A DNA stretch of 64,000 nucleotides from Erythrobasidium yunnanense (Eukaryota; Basidiomycota; Cystobasidiomycetes; Erythrobasidiales; Erythrobasidiaceae). Below, piece after piece: positions 34,038 to 44,335 of the stretch. The number at the start of each line of letters is the position of its first letter. The stretch's first letter is position 1. The position numbers and the translations under genes are program-made. Where the stretch lies: assembly GCA_001600175.1 (NCBI GenBank), contig BCJC01000006.1, forward strand, positions 1 to 64,000, read 5' to 3'. The notes below the pieces were generated by a model that ran no database searches, had not been told where the DNA came from, and saw only the letters and a list, made by a program, of their open reading frames with translations.

Positions 34038-34869
34038 CTAGGGATGCCAGCCATGAAACAATACTTTGGCGGCAACTTCCTTCGCACCTTCCAAGATGCC
34101 GAAAGGAGTCATGATCGCGAAGAACACCACCTCCCCTGCAATATCCCTGCCACGTTCCAGTGCTTTTTCTGCGATTGTCGGTGTAGTCTTGGTGGACCAT
34201 GCAATGGGTCTTTGATCCAAATAGCCCAGGGAACCAAGTTTGATAATTTGGACATGGCCAGAGGCATCGACGGACCAATCGCATTCGTACCGAGCTTTGT
34301 TGAGTAGCTCTCGCTTAGTTTGATTGTTTGTTTGCCATCCGGGAAAGTCTCTAGCCAGTCCCTCAACTCTGTATTCTAGTCGCGTTACCGCCGGCGGAAG
34401 GGATGGATCTGGCTGGAGAGTCACATAGACTCCCTTGCGAGTTTTTACTATGTCTTGCAGAGCCACTGTGTCTATATAATATATCTTGGGTTTCTGCGCT
34501 TTGACGGGCTCCTTTGCGGACGTCTGAGCGGATGTCTGCTTAATGCAAAGTGGGCTTGATGTGTTGAATGTGGGCGAGGTTTTGTGCTTTCGCCTCACCA
34601 CTACCGATTGCCTTGTTGGTGCACTGAGATTAGACAATGCTCTTGGTCTACGCTCAACGCCAGGAAGTGAAGTCGAGCGATTCAGTCTGGGCTTGCTTGC
34701 AGGGTTCCATTCCAAGGATGCAGACGCCGGAGTCCGACACGCTTCAACCTGCGCGCAAGGATCGTAAGCCGAGCGATTGCCATCGCCAAGGTCCGCTTAC
34801 TGCTTGATCAACCGAAGCTCTTGGGCTGCTGCTGAGGCGTACTGGACGCTCATTTGAAACACGAGACAT
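34038..34869 (-). CDS. Unknown tandem family, member 1
   Basis: First of three related genes on the minus strand between 34.0 and 37.3 kb. Two exons: MSRVSNERPVRLSS...VDQA, then VEACRTPASAS onward; about 259 residues. The N-terminus is Ser/Arg-rich and disordered. The shared core is VALQDI, GVYVTLQPDPSLPPAVTR, ARDFPGWQTNNQTKRELLNK and ARYECDW, then HVQIIKLG. The C-terminus has KALERGRDIAG followed by a hydrophobic stretch (EVVFFAIMTPFGI) that may sit at a membrane. An in-frame ATG at 35121 would add 84 Arg/Ser-rich residues. I recognise no family, and no catalytic motif is evident. Confidence 0.6.
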
Positions 34870-35279
34870 GACTGGGTTGCGTGTTATCGTTGCAGATGGA
34901 TGAGATCGTAGGAAGCTACTTTGGGCTTCAGTGTTTATTCTGACGGAAAGGTCAACTCGTTGAACAGGGGAGAGGCAAGAGGTAGTGTGAGATGAGCGTG
35001 AACGAGCGATATTAGAGTGCAGTCGGGGGCGGATCCTTAGTGAGCGGTAGTGAAGGGGACCGAAGGAAAGGGAGAGTAGAAAAGACAGATTGTCTCTGCG
35101 AGTCGGAATGCTGTAGGACATGCTTAAGCTGAGAAGTATTGTTTGTTTGGCATAGCTAGGCTAGAATCAGCAGACTTGCAGCAAAATGCGTACGAGAGTG
35201 CCGTACATAACCCGAGAAGTTACAATCGCTGGCGCCTTCGTGAGCTATTGCTAGCGCCTTCAGCACGGTAAATTGAAGA

Positions 35280-35528
35280 CTAGGGTTGAAACATTTTGGC
35301 TACCAGAACTGAGAGGACGAAGGCGGTCCCCAGCTTGTCAATCGCCGACTCAGCCAACACGCGCATCTTGCCCGGTCGCCCTTTGGTCGTAGTTCTGAAG
35401 AGCGTCGCACCCGAATATTCCAAGCGGAAGGGCCTGATTATGCCAAGGGGCGTTCTCGTCCACTTGCAAACGAATCTGGCTTTCTTTAGTAGCTTTCTCT
35501 TTACCGAATTGTCTTCTGCCCAGTTGGG
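35280..35528 (-). pseudogene. Partial in-frame copy of the member-2 C-terminus
   Basis: Directly after the stop codon of member 2 and in the same reading frame lie 82 uninterrupted sense codons and a stop. They repeat the C-terminal half of member 2, beginning exactly at the shared PNW. Compare PNWVEDRSMKKTLLRRARF with PNWAEDNSVKRKLLKKARF, and FRTTPKRKK with FRTTTKGRP. The hydrophobic end is kept (TAFVLSVLVAKMFQP). The copy is clearly diverged, yet has no stop or frameshift, which is odd for a dead fragment. It may be an alternative last exon: a donor (TGG|GTAGAA) in member 2 and an acceptor (CCTAG|CCC) at the copy would join in frame. It has no start codon of its own at the N-terminus. Confidence 0.6.
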
Positions 35529-36209
35529 CTAGGCTTTGAACATGCTGACTACAACCTTCGAGAATAGAGCTGCGACTCCGACAGCGGTCCCCAGCTTCTC
35601 GCGCAGCTTCGTCTTTTTCCGCTTGGGCGTAGTTCTGAATATCATCTCACCTGCATAATATAACCGGTAGGGCTTGACTCTACCAGATGACGATCTCGTC
35701 GACATGCACATGAATCTAGCTCTCCTAAGAAGCGTCTTCTTCATTGACCTGTCTTCTACCCAGTTGGGAAAGTCCGATTCGAGTAGTCGAAGCCCCTTGG
35801 TCGACTCCTTCCCCAGCTCAATGGTGACAAGAGATCTTCCGCTGGTATCGCCTGGCCGAATAGTCAACGAGGTCCCATTAGAAGACTTTCGTATGTCTTC
35901 CAGCGGAAGCTTCCAATCTGTGATGACTATGCCAGAGCCGTCGCCGTCCGAAGAGGCGCTCTCGGTGTCTGAAGCTGTCGAGGAACGAGCTCGGCGGCTG
36001 TGATGGTAACTTTTGGCTGAAGACCGCCTGGCCCTTCGCGCATTCCGAGGTCTATAGCGCCCGCTCCACTGCATGGCAGAGTCGTGAGCCTAATCTTAAC
36101 CGGATCACGTAACTTGGCTTACCCTGGCTTCAGACATACTAATAGTGCGACTCGTGCCAGCAGAGCTTTCACTGGTCGAGGAGGAAAAGCTCGAATCCGA
36201 GGTCCACAT
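35529..36209 (-). CDS. Unknown tandem family, member 2
   Basis: Two exons: MWTSDSSFSSSTSESS...MSEAR, then WSGRYRPRNARRARRSS onward; about 208 residues. Ser-rich start, strongly basic Arg-rich stretch at about 30-60, acidic-Ser segment (ASDTESASSDGDGSG). The shared core is LPLEDIRKSSNGTSLTIR, RLLESDFPNWVEDRSMKKTL, RRARFMCMSTRS and FRTTPKRKKTKLREKLG, with a short hydrophobic end (AVGVAALFSKVVVSMFKA). Immediately followed in frame by the partial copy at 35280-35528. It lacks the PSLPP block of members 1 and 3, so it is the most diverged of the three. Confidence 0.6.
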
Positions 36210-36598
36210 AGTTTATACGGCTCGATGGGAGGGACGAGAGCGGTCGGTTGCTAGCTTAGGTTAGAGACTTTTCACTTGAATGAGACTGTAGTAGTAGCGT
36301 GCGGATAGGCAGCGTGGAATCTGCGCGCGAGCGAGGTTGGCATCAGACACAGCCATGACTTGAAAATTTGTTGAGGATTGCCAAAGGGGAGAGATCAATA
36401 GACAGCAGGCGAGAAGGCTGAAAGACGATCAGCTCATTGACAGGTCAGGAGTCATCTGCTCTGATACATATCATATTCTCGCAAGGTTGACGGAGCGTGC
36501 GTCGCCTGTATGACATCGTACAATCATCACCGCGAACGACGAGTACCGAGCGGTCCCGCTCCAAGGCCAACAGCATTCCGCAATCATGAAGACAGTTA
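36210..36598 (-). other. Intergenic region in the tandem cluster
   Basis: A 389-bp gap between members 2 and 3 holding member-3 downstream and member-2 promoter sequence. Nothing else is seen. An open frame on the plus strand at 36510-36758 is mainly antisense to the end of member 3. Confidence 0.4.
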
Positions 36599-37317
36599 CT
36601 ATGGGGGTTGCGCTGTTCCAGGGGAAATGGCCTCCGTGATCGCCAAGGCAGCCATTAAGGGAATCGCCGCTGCTAACAAAGCAGCGTTGCGACCCTTGTC
36701 CAATGCGTCCTGGGCCATACGTATCATTCGTTTCTTCGTCCTGCCAAGAAGTGGATAATCCGGATACGTGACTTTCACAATCTGGATGCCGTCAGAATAG
36801 AGAATTTACCAAACGTATACTCTGGCCTTGGCCAACAGGTCCTCTCTTACTTTGTTGTTCTTGCGCCAATTGTTGAAATCGATATCGAGCTGATGGACGT
36901 CAAGATAAGTCCGGGGGTTGTCTCTCAGCGTCACGGGGGGGGGGAGGGAAGGATTCAGTTGAAGAGTGACAGCTACACCTAGGGGGGTGTTGCATATATC
37001 TTGCAGAGGCAGCATGTGCGCGACTTGAATTTTGGGTATGGACGTCCTAGGAGAGGGAAGACTTTGAGATGATGGAGGCTTAGTACTCTTTGATGAATGA
37101 TTGGAGTGCGTTGTTGTCATAGATGAACTTCTGCCTCTCGACGCAGCTTGAGGACCTTGTCGAGCAGCATACTACGCAGAGGAGTCCGTAAGGTTCACCG
37201 AAAGCTGCGCGAGCACTCGCTTACCTGCTGCCTGCGCGAGGAATGGGAGCTGCGGCTTGTCTGAGCCGATCCCTTACTTGTGTTGCTGGAAGGACTGGAG
37301 TCCGAGTTGCTTGACAT
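36599..37317 (-). CDS. Unknown tandem family, member 3, with internal stop
   Basis: Two exons from MSSNSDSSPSSNTSKG at 37317; Ser-rich N-terminus, basic patch (SRRQQYAARQGPQAASRGR). The shared core is MLPLQDICNTPLGVAVTLQ, NPSLPPPVTL, IDFNNWRKNNKVREDLLAK and ARVYVW. A TAA at 36806-36808 then interrupts the frame, but homology to member 1 continues in the same frame: SDGIQIVKVTYP, a helix (AQDALDKGRNAALLAAA) and a stop at 36599. Either the copy is recently disabled or truncated (152 aa), or a 33-nt intron at 36782-36814 (GTTTGG...CTGAC...CCAG) removes the stop in frame. Thirty-three nt is short for this genome and GTTTGG is a poor donor. Confidence 0.5.
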
Positions 37318-37794
37318 GGTCCAGAGATGTAGCTTGTATGGAGTGGCTTAGCTTTTCTGTTTCGATTAACTGCCGAGCTTTTGGCACAGAAGAGAGTCAA
37401 CCAACGGGGAGCCAGTTGCGTAAAAGCGGACACTGGCAGCGGACACAGATACATAGGGTACAGCCTTTTGTCGGGGCAGACTTGGGGGGTCGTGAACGAA
37501 AGGAATACTGATAGCAGTGACGCATGCATGGGAGTAGTGGAGTGTTCGCGTGCCTTGGAATATCACGATTTGTGTCTTCCGTCGGGATGCCTCAGTGACA
37601 GTCGCAAGATTGATTGTCATTCTCTCCCGGATATCTTCTTTGGATGAGGATGTCAGAGTGAACATATGCTCTCGCATCTGTCGAAGGCCGTCTGCTTGAC
37701 CTCGTTGCGACCATCATCCAGCTTGTTCAAGTAGGAACGGAACAAAGCCTCGATAGGAAGAAGCTGAAAGGCCTCTCCAATATGTAGACGCATC
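37318..37794. other. Divergent intergenic region
   Basis: A 477-bp gap between member 3 (minus) and the lactonase-like gene (plus). Presumably shared promoter sequence; no supported gene or repeat. Confidence 0.4.
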
Positions 37795-38916
37795 ATGGTC
37801 AACATAACACGCGTGAATCTACTTCAACTGGCAACTTCCATACCCTATGCCGCTCAGATAGCCAATCTTCCGGGAACTGCTGGACCTTCCGTAGCGTTTG
37901 TCTCTTACAACGAGACTTTCGTGCAAGATATCGTTGGTCCTGATCCGTCATGGAGTCTGCTCAGCGAACAACCATACGAAGCCTTCCATGAAGCTGGAGT
38001 CTATCACAAACCGACAAACTCGGTGTACATCTCATCAAACTGGGCTGGCGATCCGAGTAATCCAATCAACATCACTATCTACAACTTAACAGACGAGACT
38101 ATATCTTCTACGCGGTACGACGGTCTTTTCGAAGCGAACGGCGGGACTGCATACTATGGCATAACCGGAGACGAGAATCTTCTGCTATTCGCGGATGAAG
38201 GAGACTTTACAGGACATTCAGCATTAGTCACAGTAGAACCTTCGACTGGCGAAGCACGACCGCTATTGAACAACTTCTTCAGCCGGAACTTTAGCTCGCT
38301 CAACGACGTTCGCGTGCACCCTAGCAATGGCCTGATCTACTTCACCGACTCCTTCTATGGCTCAGATCAAAACTTCAGACCGCCGCCCACTCTTCCTACC
38401 CAAGCATATACGTTTGACCCGAGAACAGGAGTCGTGAAAGTCATTGCAGACGGCTTCGTGCGAGCCAACGGAGTCGAGATTTCAGCAGATGGGAAGACCT
38501 TCTATGTGTCTGATACTGGGTACCAATTGGTGTCAAGGCAAGACCCGACTGCGCCAGCGTCGATCTATCAGTACGATATTCTCGATGATGGCACGCTAGG
38601 CCCACGAAGAATGTTTGCATATGTCGATAGTGGAGTGCCAGACGGTATCCATGTCGACACCAATGACAATGTATATTCAGGATGTGGAGACGGCGTCCAG
38701 GTAAGCCTGCTGATCTGGAAGGTATCGCTACTTCGCTGACAGCTGTCGCAGGTCTGGAACAAAGAAGGAACTCTGCTAGGGAAGTTTCAAATAGATAGCT
38801 CAGCGGCCAACTTTGCCTTCTTGCCAGGCGGCATGCTCATATTCAACGAGTACAGGCTGTACAAGGTGAATATTATTGCGGAAGGACGGGAGGTGAAGCG
38901 GGATTTTGGCCTATAG
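37795..38916 (+). CDS. SMP-30/gluconolactonase-family lactonase-like protein
   Basis: A six-bladed beta-propeller of the SMP-30/lactonohydrolase type, probably a calcium-dependent lactonase. Two exons with an intron near 38701-38751 (CAG|GTAAGC). Family features are LNDVRVHPSNGLIYFTDSFY, AYTFDPRTGVVKVIADGF, RANGVEISADGKTFYVSDTG (the metal-site Asn), GVPDGIHVDTNDNVYSGCGD (the metal-site Asp) and LLGKFQ. The N-terminus (MVNITRVNLLQLATSIPYAA) is weakly hydrophobic, and a signal peptide is not convincing. NxS/T sites are frequent (NITIYNLTDE, NFSSLN), which would suit a secreted protein. The substrate is unknown. Confidence 0.85.
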
Positions 38917-39054
38917 AAAGACCGTGCTTGTGAACAGACGTGTAATAGAGCGTGAATTCGTGAGACCGTGAAATCTGTAGGATGGAGAATCGAGTTCTTC
39001 CCTCTTTGTCATTGGACACAAGGTAGAAGCCATGTCGAGCGACCATGTAGCACA

Positions 39055-40937
39055 CTAGTCACTAGCGTCGTCCTCACTGTCGTCCTCGCTGTCATTTGCA
39101 GCGCCCTGCTTACCGTTATGGGGCTTTCCCTGCTTCTCCATCTTGGCTTTCTTCGGATCCTTCCTCGATCCCTTTCCCCCTCCAATTGAGCCGACAGACC
39201 GACTGACATCTTTCCTCTCGACAGGCTTCCTCCGTAGCTTCTTCTTTTCCTTTTGACTCGGCGCTTTCAAGGTAAGCATCCATGCCGGGACATCGCAGCC
39301 TGAGTTCCTCATAACATTGACAATGCTGCGCAAGTATGAAGCGTCGCTTTTGGTGAAGTAGGTCACTGCTCGTCCGCTTCGGCCAGCACGGCCAGTCCTG
39401 CCGATTCGATGGATGTATGATTGCACGCTTTGCGGAAAATCGTAGCTGTGAACGACGCTCAGCTAGATCAAGCACATAGAGCAGGATAACACTCACTTGA
39501 TGACTAGCTGGACCCCTCGGAAGTCTATGCCTCGGCTCATCACGTCTGTACAGACCAGCACCCAAATCTTGGCTTCCGCAAAGCGCTGCACTATCTTATC
39601 TCGATGTTCTTTCGTTCTTTCGGCATGCATAACATCGCTCTTGACATTATAAGCGACGAGCTCCTTGTTAAGATCCCTAGCCCGATCCACGCTCTGTACG
39701 AAGATCAAAGCTGGAGGAGCCAGGCCGCCCGACTTGATTAGATTCTTCAAGGCTAGTAGCTTTCCATCTTCGGTCCCTGCAAAGACGAGCTCTTGTGTGA
39801 TTGTCCGCGTTGCCGAGTCGCTTCCTCCAATAATCACGCGGATCATGTCGCTGCTCATGACGGTCTTTGCCAGTTCTTCGACTCCAGAAGGAATAGTCGC
39901 GCTCAGCATAGCCTTGCGCAGACTTGGATTCGTGCAAGCTGCTATGATCTCGTCTGTCTGGTTGACAAATCCTAGCTCGAACAGCCTGCGATGCGACTTG
40001 TCAGAGATCGCTTAAGTATGTAAGATGAAAGGGCGTACCGATCGGCTTCATCTAATACGAGATACTCAACGCTTGATATGTCTACGAATCCTTGTTTCAC
40101 AGCGTACACCAGCTTGAGGGGAGTTGTTATCAAGAGATCCGAAGTTTGCGCATCTCCTTCTGCATCCGTCTCGTTCTGCTCGCCGCTCTCTCCTTCGCCA
40201 AGAAGCGCTACCTTCCAAGATGTCCCTCTCTTCAGCTTTCCTGCTTCTGTATAGACTTGTCTAGCTAATTCCCGCGTAGGCTCAATCACCAAGCCTATAG
40301 GTCCTTTCTTCTTCTCACCACCTGTCGGTCTCGTGGCTTGTGACAAGGAAAGGAGGAAAAGAGGTAGAAGGAAGGATAGTGTCTTGCCTGAACCGGTGGG
40401 TGCACATGCCAGCAAATCTCTTCTAGAGTGGATTATCGAACATGCTTGCATTTGGATGGGACTCGGTTGAAGTACACTCATGAGTGCAAGTGATTCCAAA
40501 GCTTCGTCCGGCAGTCCAGGAAAGTCTGCAAAGGATGGCCAGAGATCTGGTACATCGTCACCAGTGCATCGAATTCGCAGGGATTTCCGCAGGGCCGAAG
40601 ACGATGGCGCATCTGCTGCAAGTATTAGTACTGCCTTGTGCAACAGTATGATCCAACTCACCAGCTACTGCAGAATTTGACCCGTCACGCTTTCGCTTTT
40701 TGCTATTTTTTGCGGTGGTTGCTGGATCATCGTCTGAATCGCCGTCCGATGGTTGATCTAGAGTTACTTTGCTCGTAGTTGCTTGAGATGTCTTAAAGCA
40801 ACCCAGTTATCAGCTTTGAGCTTTTCAGCGATTTTCCGGCTTTTATGCACCTGGAATGGATTGGCCTGTTTCGCCTGTTTGTTCTTGTTGAAGCGTGTGC
40901 CAGCTGTAAGAGCGCGGAAAGCACTTTGTGTATCCAT
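39055..40937 (-). CDS. ROK1: DEAD-box RNA helicase Rok1/DDX52
   Basis: Nucleolar helicase for 18S rRNA processing. Start MDTQSAFRALTAGTRFNKNK at 40937; a basic, Ser-rich N-terminus over two short exons. Helicase motifs in order: PSPIQMQACSII (Q), APTGSGKT (I), EPTRELA (Ia), TTPLKL (Ib), DEAD in VLDEADRLFELGFV (II), SATIPS (III), LIFVQSVDRARDLNKEL (IV), CTDVMSRGIDF (V) and YIHRIGRTGRAGRSG (VI). ASALRKS-like SSSALRKSL before the helicase core and VMRNSGCDVPAWM after it match Rok1. The tail is Lys/Gly-rich and ends acidic (DSEDDSEDDASD). Its start is 82 bp from the divergent DPM1 start. Confidence 0.95.
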
Positions 40938-41007
40938 GATCCTTTAAGGTCTTAGGTCTTGAATGTTTTGTTAGAAGATCAAGAAGTCAACCTTTGATGC
41001 TCCTTGA

Positions 41008-42091
<1,084 letters not shown>

Positions 42092-42139
42092 GGTTGCCAA
42101 ATGCTGGTGGAGCATGTTGTATAAGAAGGTTGGGGTAGA

Positions 42140-44270
42140 CTATCGCTTCGTCTTGAGCAGGCCTTGCATCATGTCGAAAGAGTTGCCATCGGGCTGTAGA
42201 TCGATATATTCGGGTAGAGGCGAGTCGTTGTCGAGATTGACCGTCCGCAGATAGCCATTCGAAGGGGCCAAGCCGACTATGCGGACTCTCTGTCCGGTCT
42301 CTTGTATTGTGACTTCCCGGTTGCTAGTTCCCAGTGTCAGTCTCGGTAATATGCGTGTGCTTTCTGAGGAACGGGACTCACCTATGAAGCCAGCGCTTTG
42401 TGTATAGGTCCGCGAAAGGAGCAAAGCTACCCTCGCTCTCGAAGACGGTCCACATATATTCGAATTGTGCAAGGATAGCCGCTAGCAGCTGCTCTTGGCT
42501 GATCACTGCCAATTGACTGCTTGTTTGTATGTTGTGTGACTCGATGAGGTCTCGCAGAGACGTAGTAGGGCTTGAATTTGTTGTGTTGATACCGCAACCT
42601 GGCGACTTTCGTCAGCTCGTGTGTCAGCTTATGGGACGGTGTCGTATCCTCACCTATGATGACTGTAAAATCACCCCCAGCGAAAGTCGAATTGACCAGG
42701 ATACCGCCAATCTTCTTCAGCCCTCCATTGCCTACCATATCCGCGTACAGGTCGTTCGGCCACTTCAGATGCAGACCGACGTCTCGATACCCTTCCATCG
42801 ACCGTACAGCTTCAATTACGCTCAGTCCGAACAAGTACTGGGCGAAGACTAGCTGTGGACCCAGAGCTTTTGGTACGCGCAATACTAGCGAGAATTGCAG
42901 ACAGCCAGGTGGGGAAAGCCAATTATTGCTTCCTCGCCCTCTGCCAGCTATTTGATGGGAGCCTACAAAGGTGAACCCCGATGGTAAGGCGGAAAGAAAA
43001 TGAGGATTCCTGATGGAATCGTCAGCTTGCGGCTCAAGGGAGGTACCCTGGCTACGTACTTGTCTAGCACGGTCTGGGTAGATGTGACGACTTCGCCATA
43101 CATGAGTTCTGAGCCGAAGCTCGGCTTGTATGTATACTTCAGCGCCTTTCGAGCTGCAGATAGCTGTGCGAAGTATGTCTGCAGATTGAAGATAGGTGTG
43201 ATAGACAGACTTGGAACGCTCTGCGAACAGACGACGATGTCTTGTCTCGTGTGCGAGGCAGGACTAACTCGACCGAATACAGCAGCGACATCGTCTTGCT
43301 TGTGGAAATGGAAGGTATTGCTTAGGTCTTGATGGCCTCCATCGCTCGACGCATTCGGTAGGGCCGCGAGCAAATCGTATGCCAGCTGTTCTGCATCAGA
43401 AGGCTCCAAAGCTGTCAGGAGCAAAGGTGTAGGATCCGTCGGTACTCTCGCCCTCTCTGGCACCTCGAGGTCCAGAAGGCGTAACGATGCTCTCAACAAG
43501 GCTGTACGGGGCTCTTCGCCGGTACTCGAGGGTGTTCGTGTAGTAGAAGCCATCGTTGACGGATGCTCCGGGTGCACACCCCATAATAACGCCTTGCCTT
43601 GCCCTCCTACTCTACACACGACACCTGCGGGTGGCCTTGTCTCCAGCTCTTCGTAGCGTGCTATGACCTGCACATTGCTGCTCTCTGCCTCCTCGAAATA
43701 TCCGCCTCCGTTGTAGTATATATCGAGCTTGCTCGGCCTGTCAGGCCAGACCTGGTCCCATATCGAGCCTTCCAGAGTGATGATAGCATCGCGCGCTCCA
43801 TCTTCGCTATCATAGACGAAGCCAGGGAATGCGGTACCCTTGCATGCTCCCGGAAAGAACTTGAGAGGTCTATCGCCAATGACTTCGAATCCTTCTCTTC
43901 CGCTTTCGAATTCGATTCGGTCGCTTGCAAAGTATGCTCCCGCACATAGTCCAAGGTATCTTCCACCTTGATTGCGGACCCAATCCGCTATCCTAGCGCA
44001 GCCTTGTTCTCCTAGGCTAGATAGGTATCCCAGGTCGCGCCCTCCAGGAAATGCCAACAAAGCACAGTTTGTGGTCCATGGATCACGTATCAAGCTTTCT
44101 GCAGATATGCTGAGGACGTCGTAGCGGGTAGAGAGAAGCTTGCCCAGAGCCGTCTTGAGGTGTAATAAGCATGACTGCGACACGCCGGGGCCAGAGAAGA
44201 CTAGAACGTTGATTCTGCTTGCATTGTTGTTCTTCACATGGTCATCATCTTGTGATGAGGGCTTCGACAT
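42140..44270 (-). CDS. BPL1: Biotin-protein ligase
   Basis: Biotinylates acetyl-CoA carboxylase and pyruvate carboxylase. Start MSKPSSQDDDHVKNN at 44270. The N-terminal domain has a glutamine-amidotransferase-like fold as in other fungal Bpl1 (VLVFSGPGVSQS, ALLAFPGGRDLGYL, GRYLGLCAGAYFAS). The catalytic domain follows after a linker: YGEVVTSTQTVLDKNPHFL, HQIAGRGRGSNNWLSPPGCL (biotinyl-AMP binding GRGRxxNxW), LHLKWPNDLYAD, KIGGILVNSTF, VIIGCGINTTNS and the C-terminal SH3-like EVTIQETGQRVRIVGLA. Four or so exons, with the first ~1.2 kb uninterrupted. Its start lies 65 bp from the divergent PS synthase start. Confidence 0.95.
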
Positions 44271-44335
44271 TCGGTCAAGCCAGAGCAAGCTGTTCCTCGG
44301 ATCTTTGTTGACTTCTGGATGAGCAAGCTATAAGG

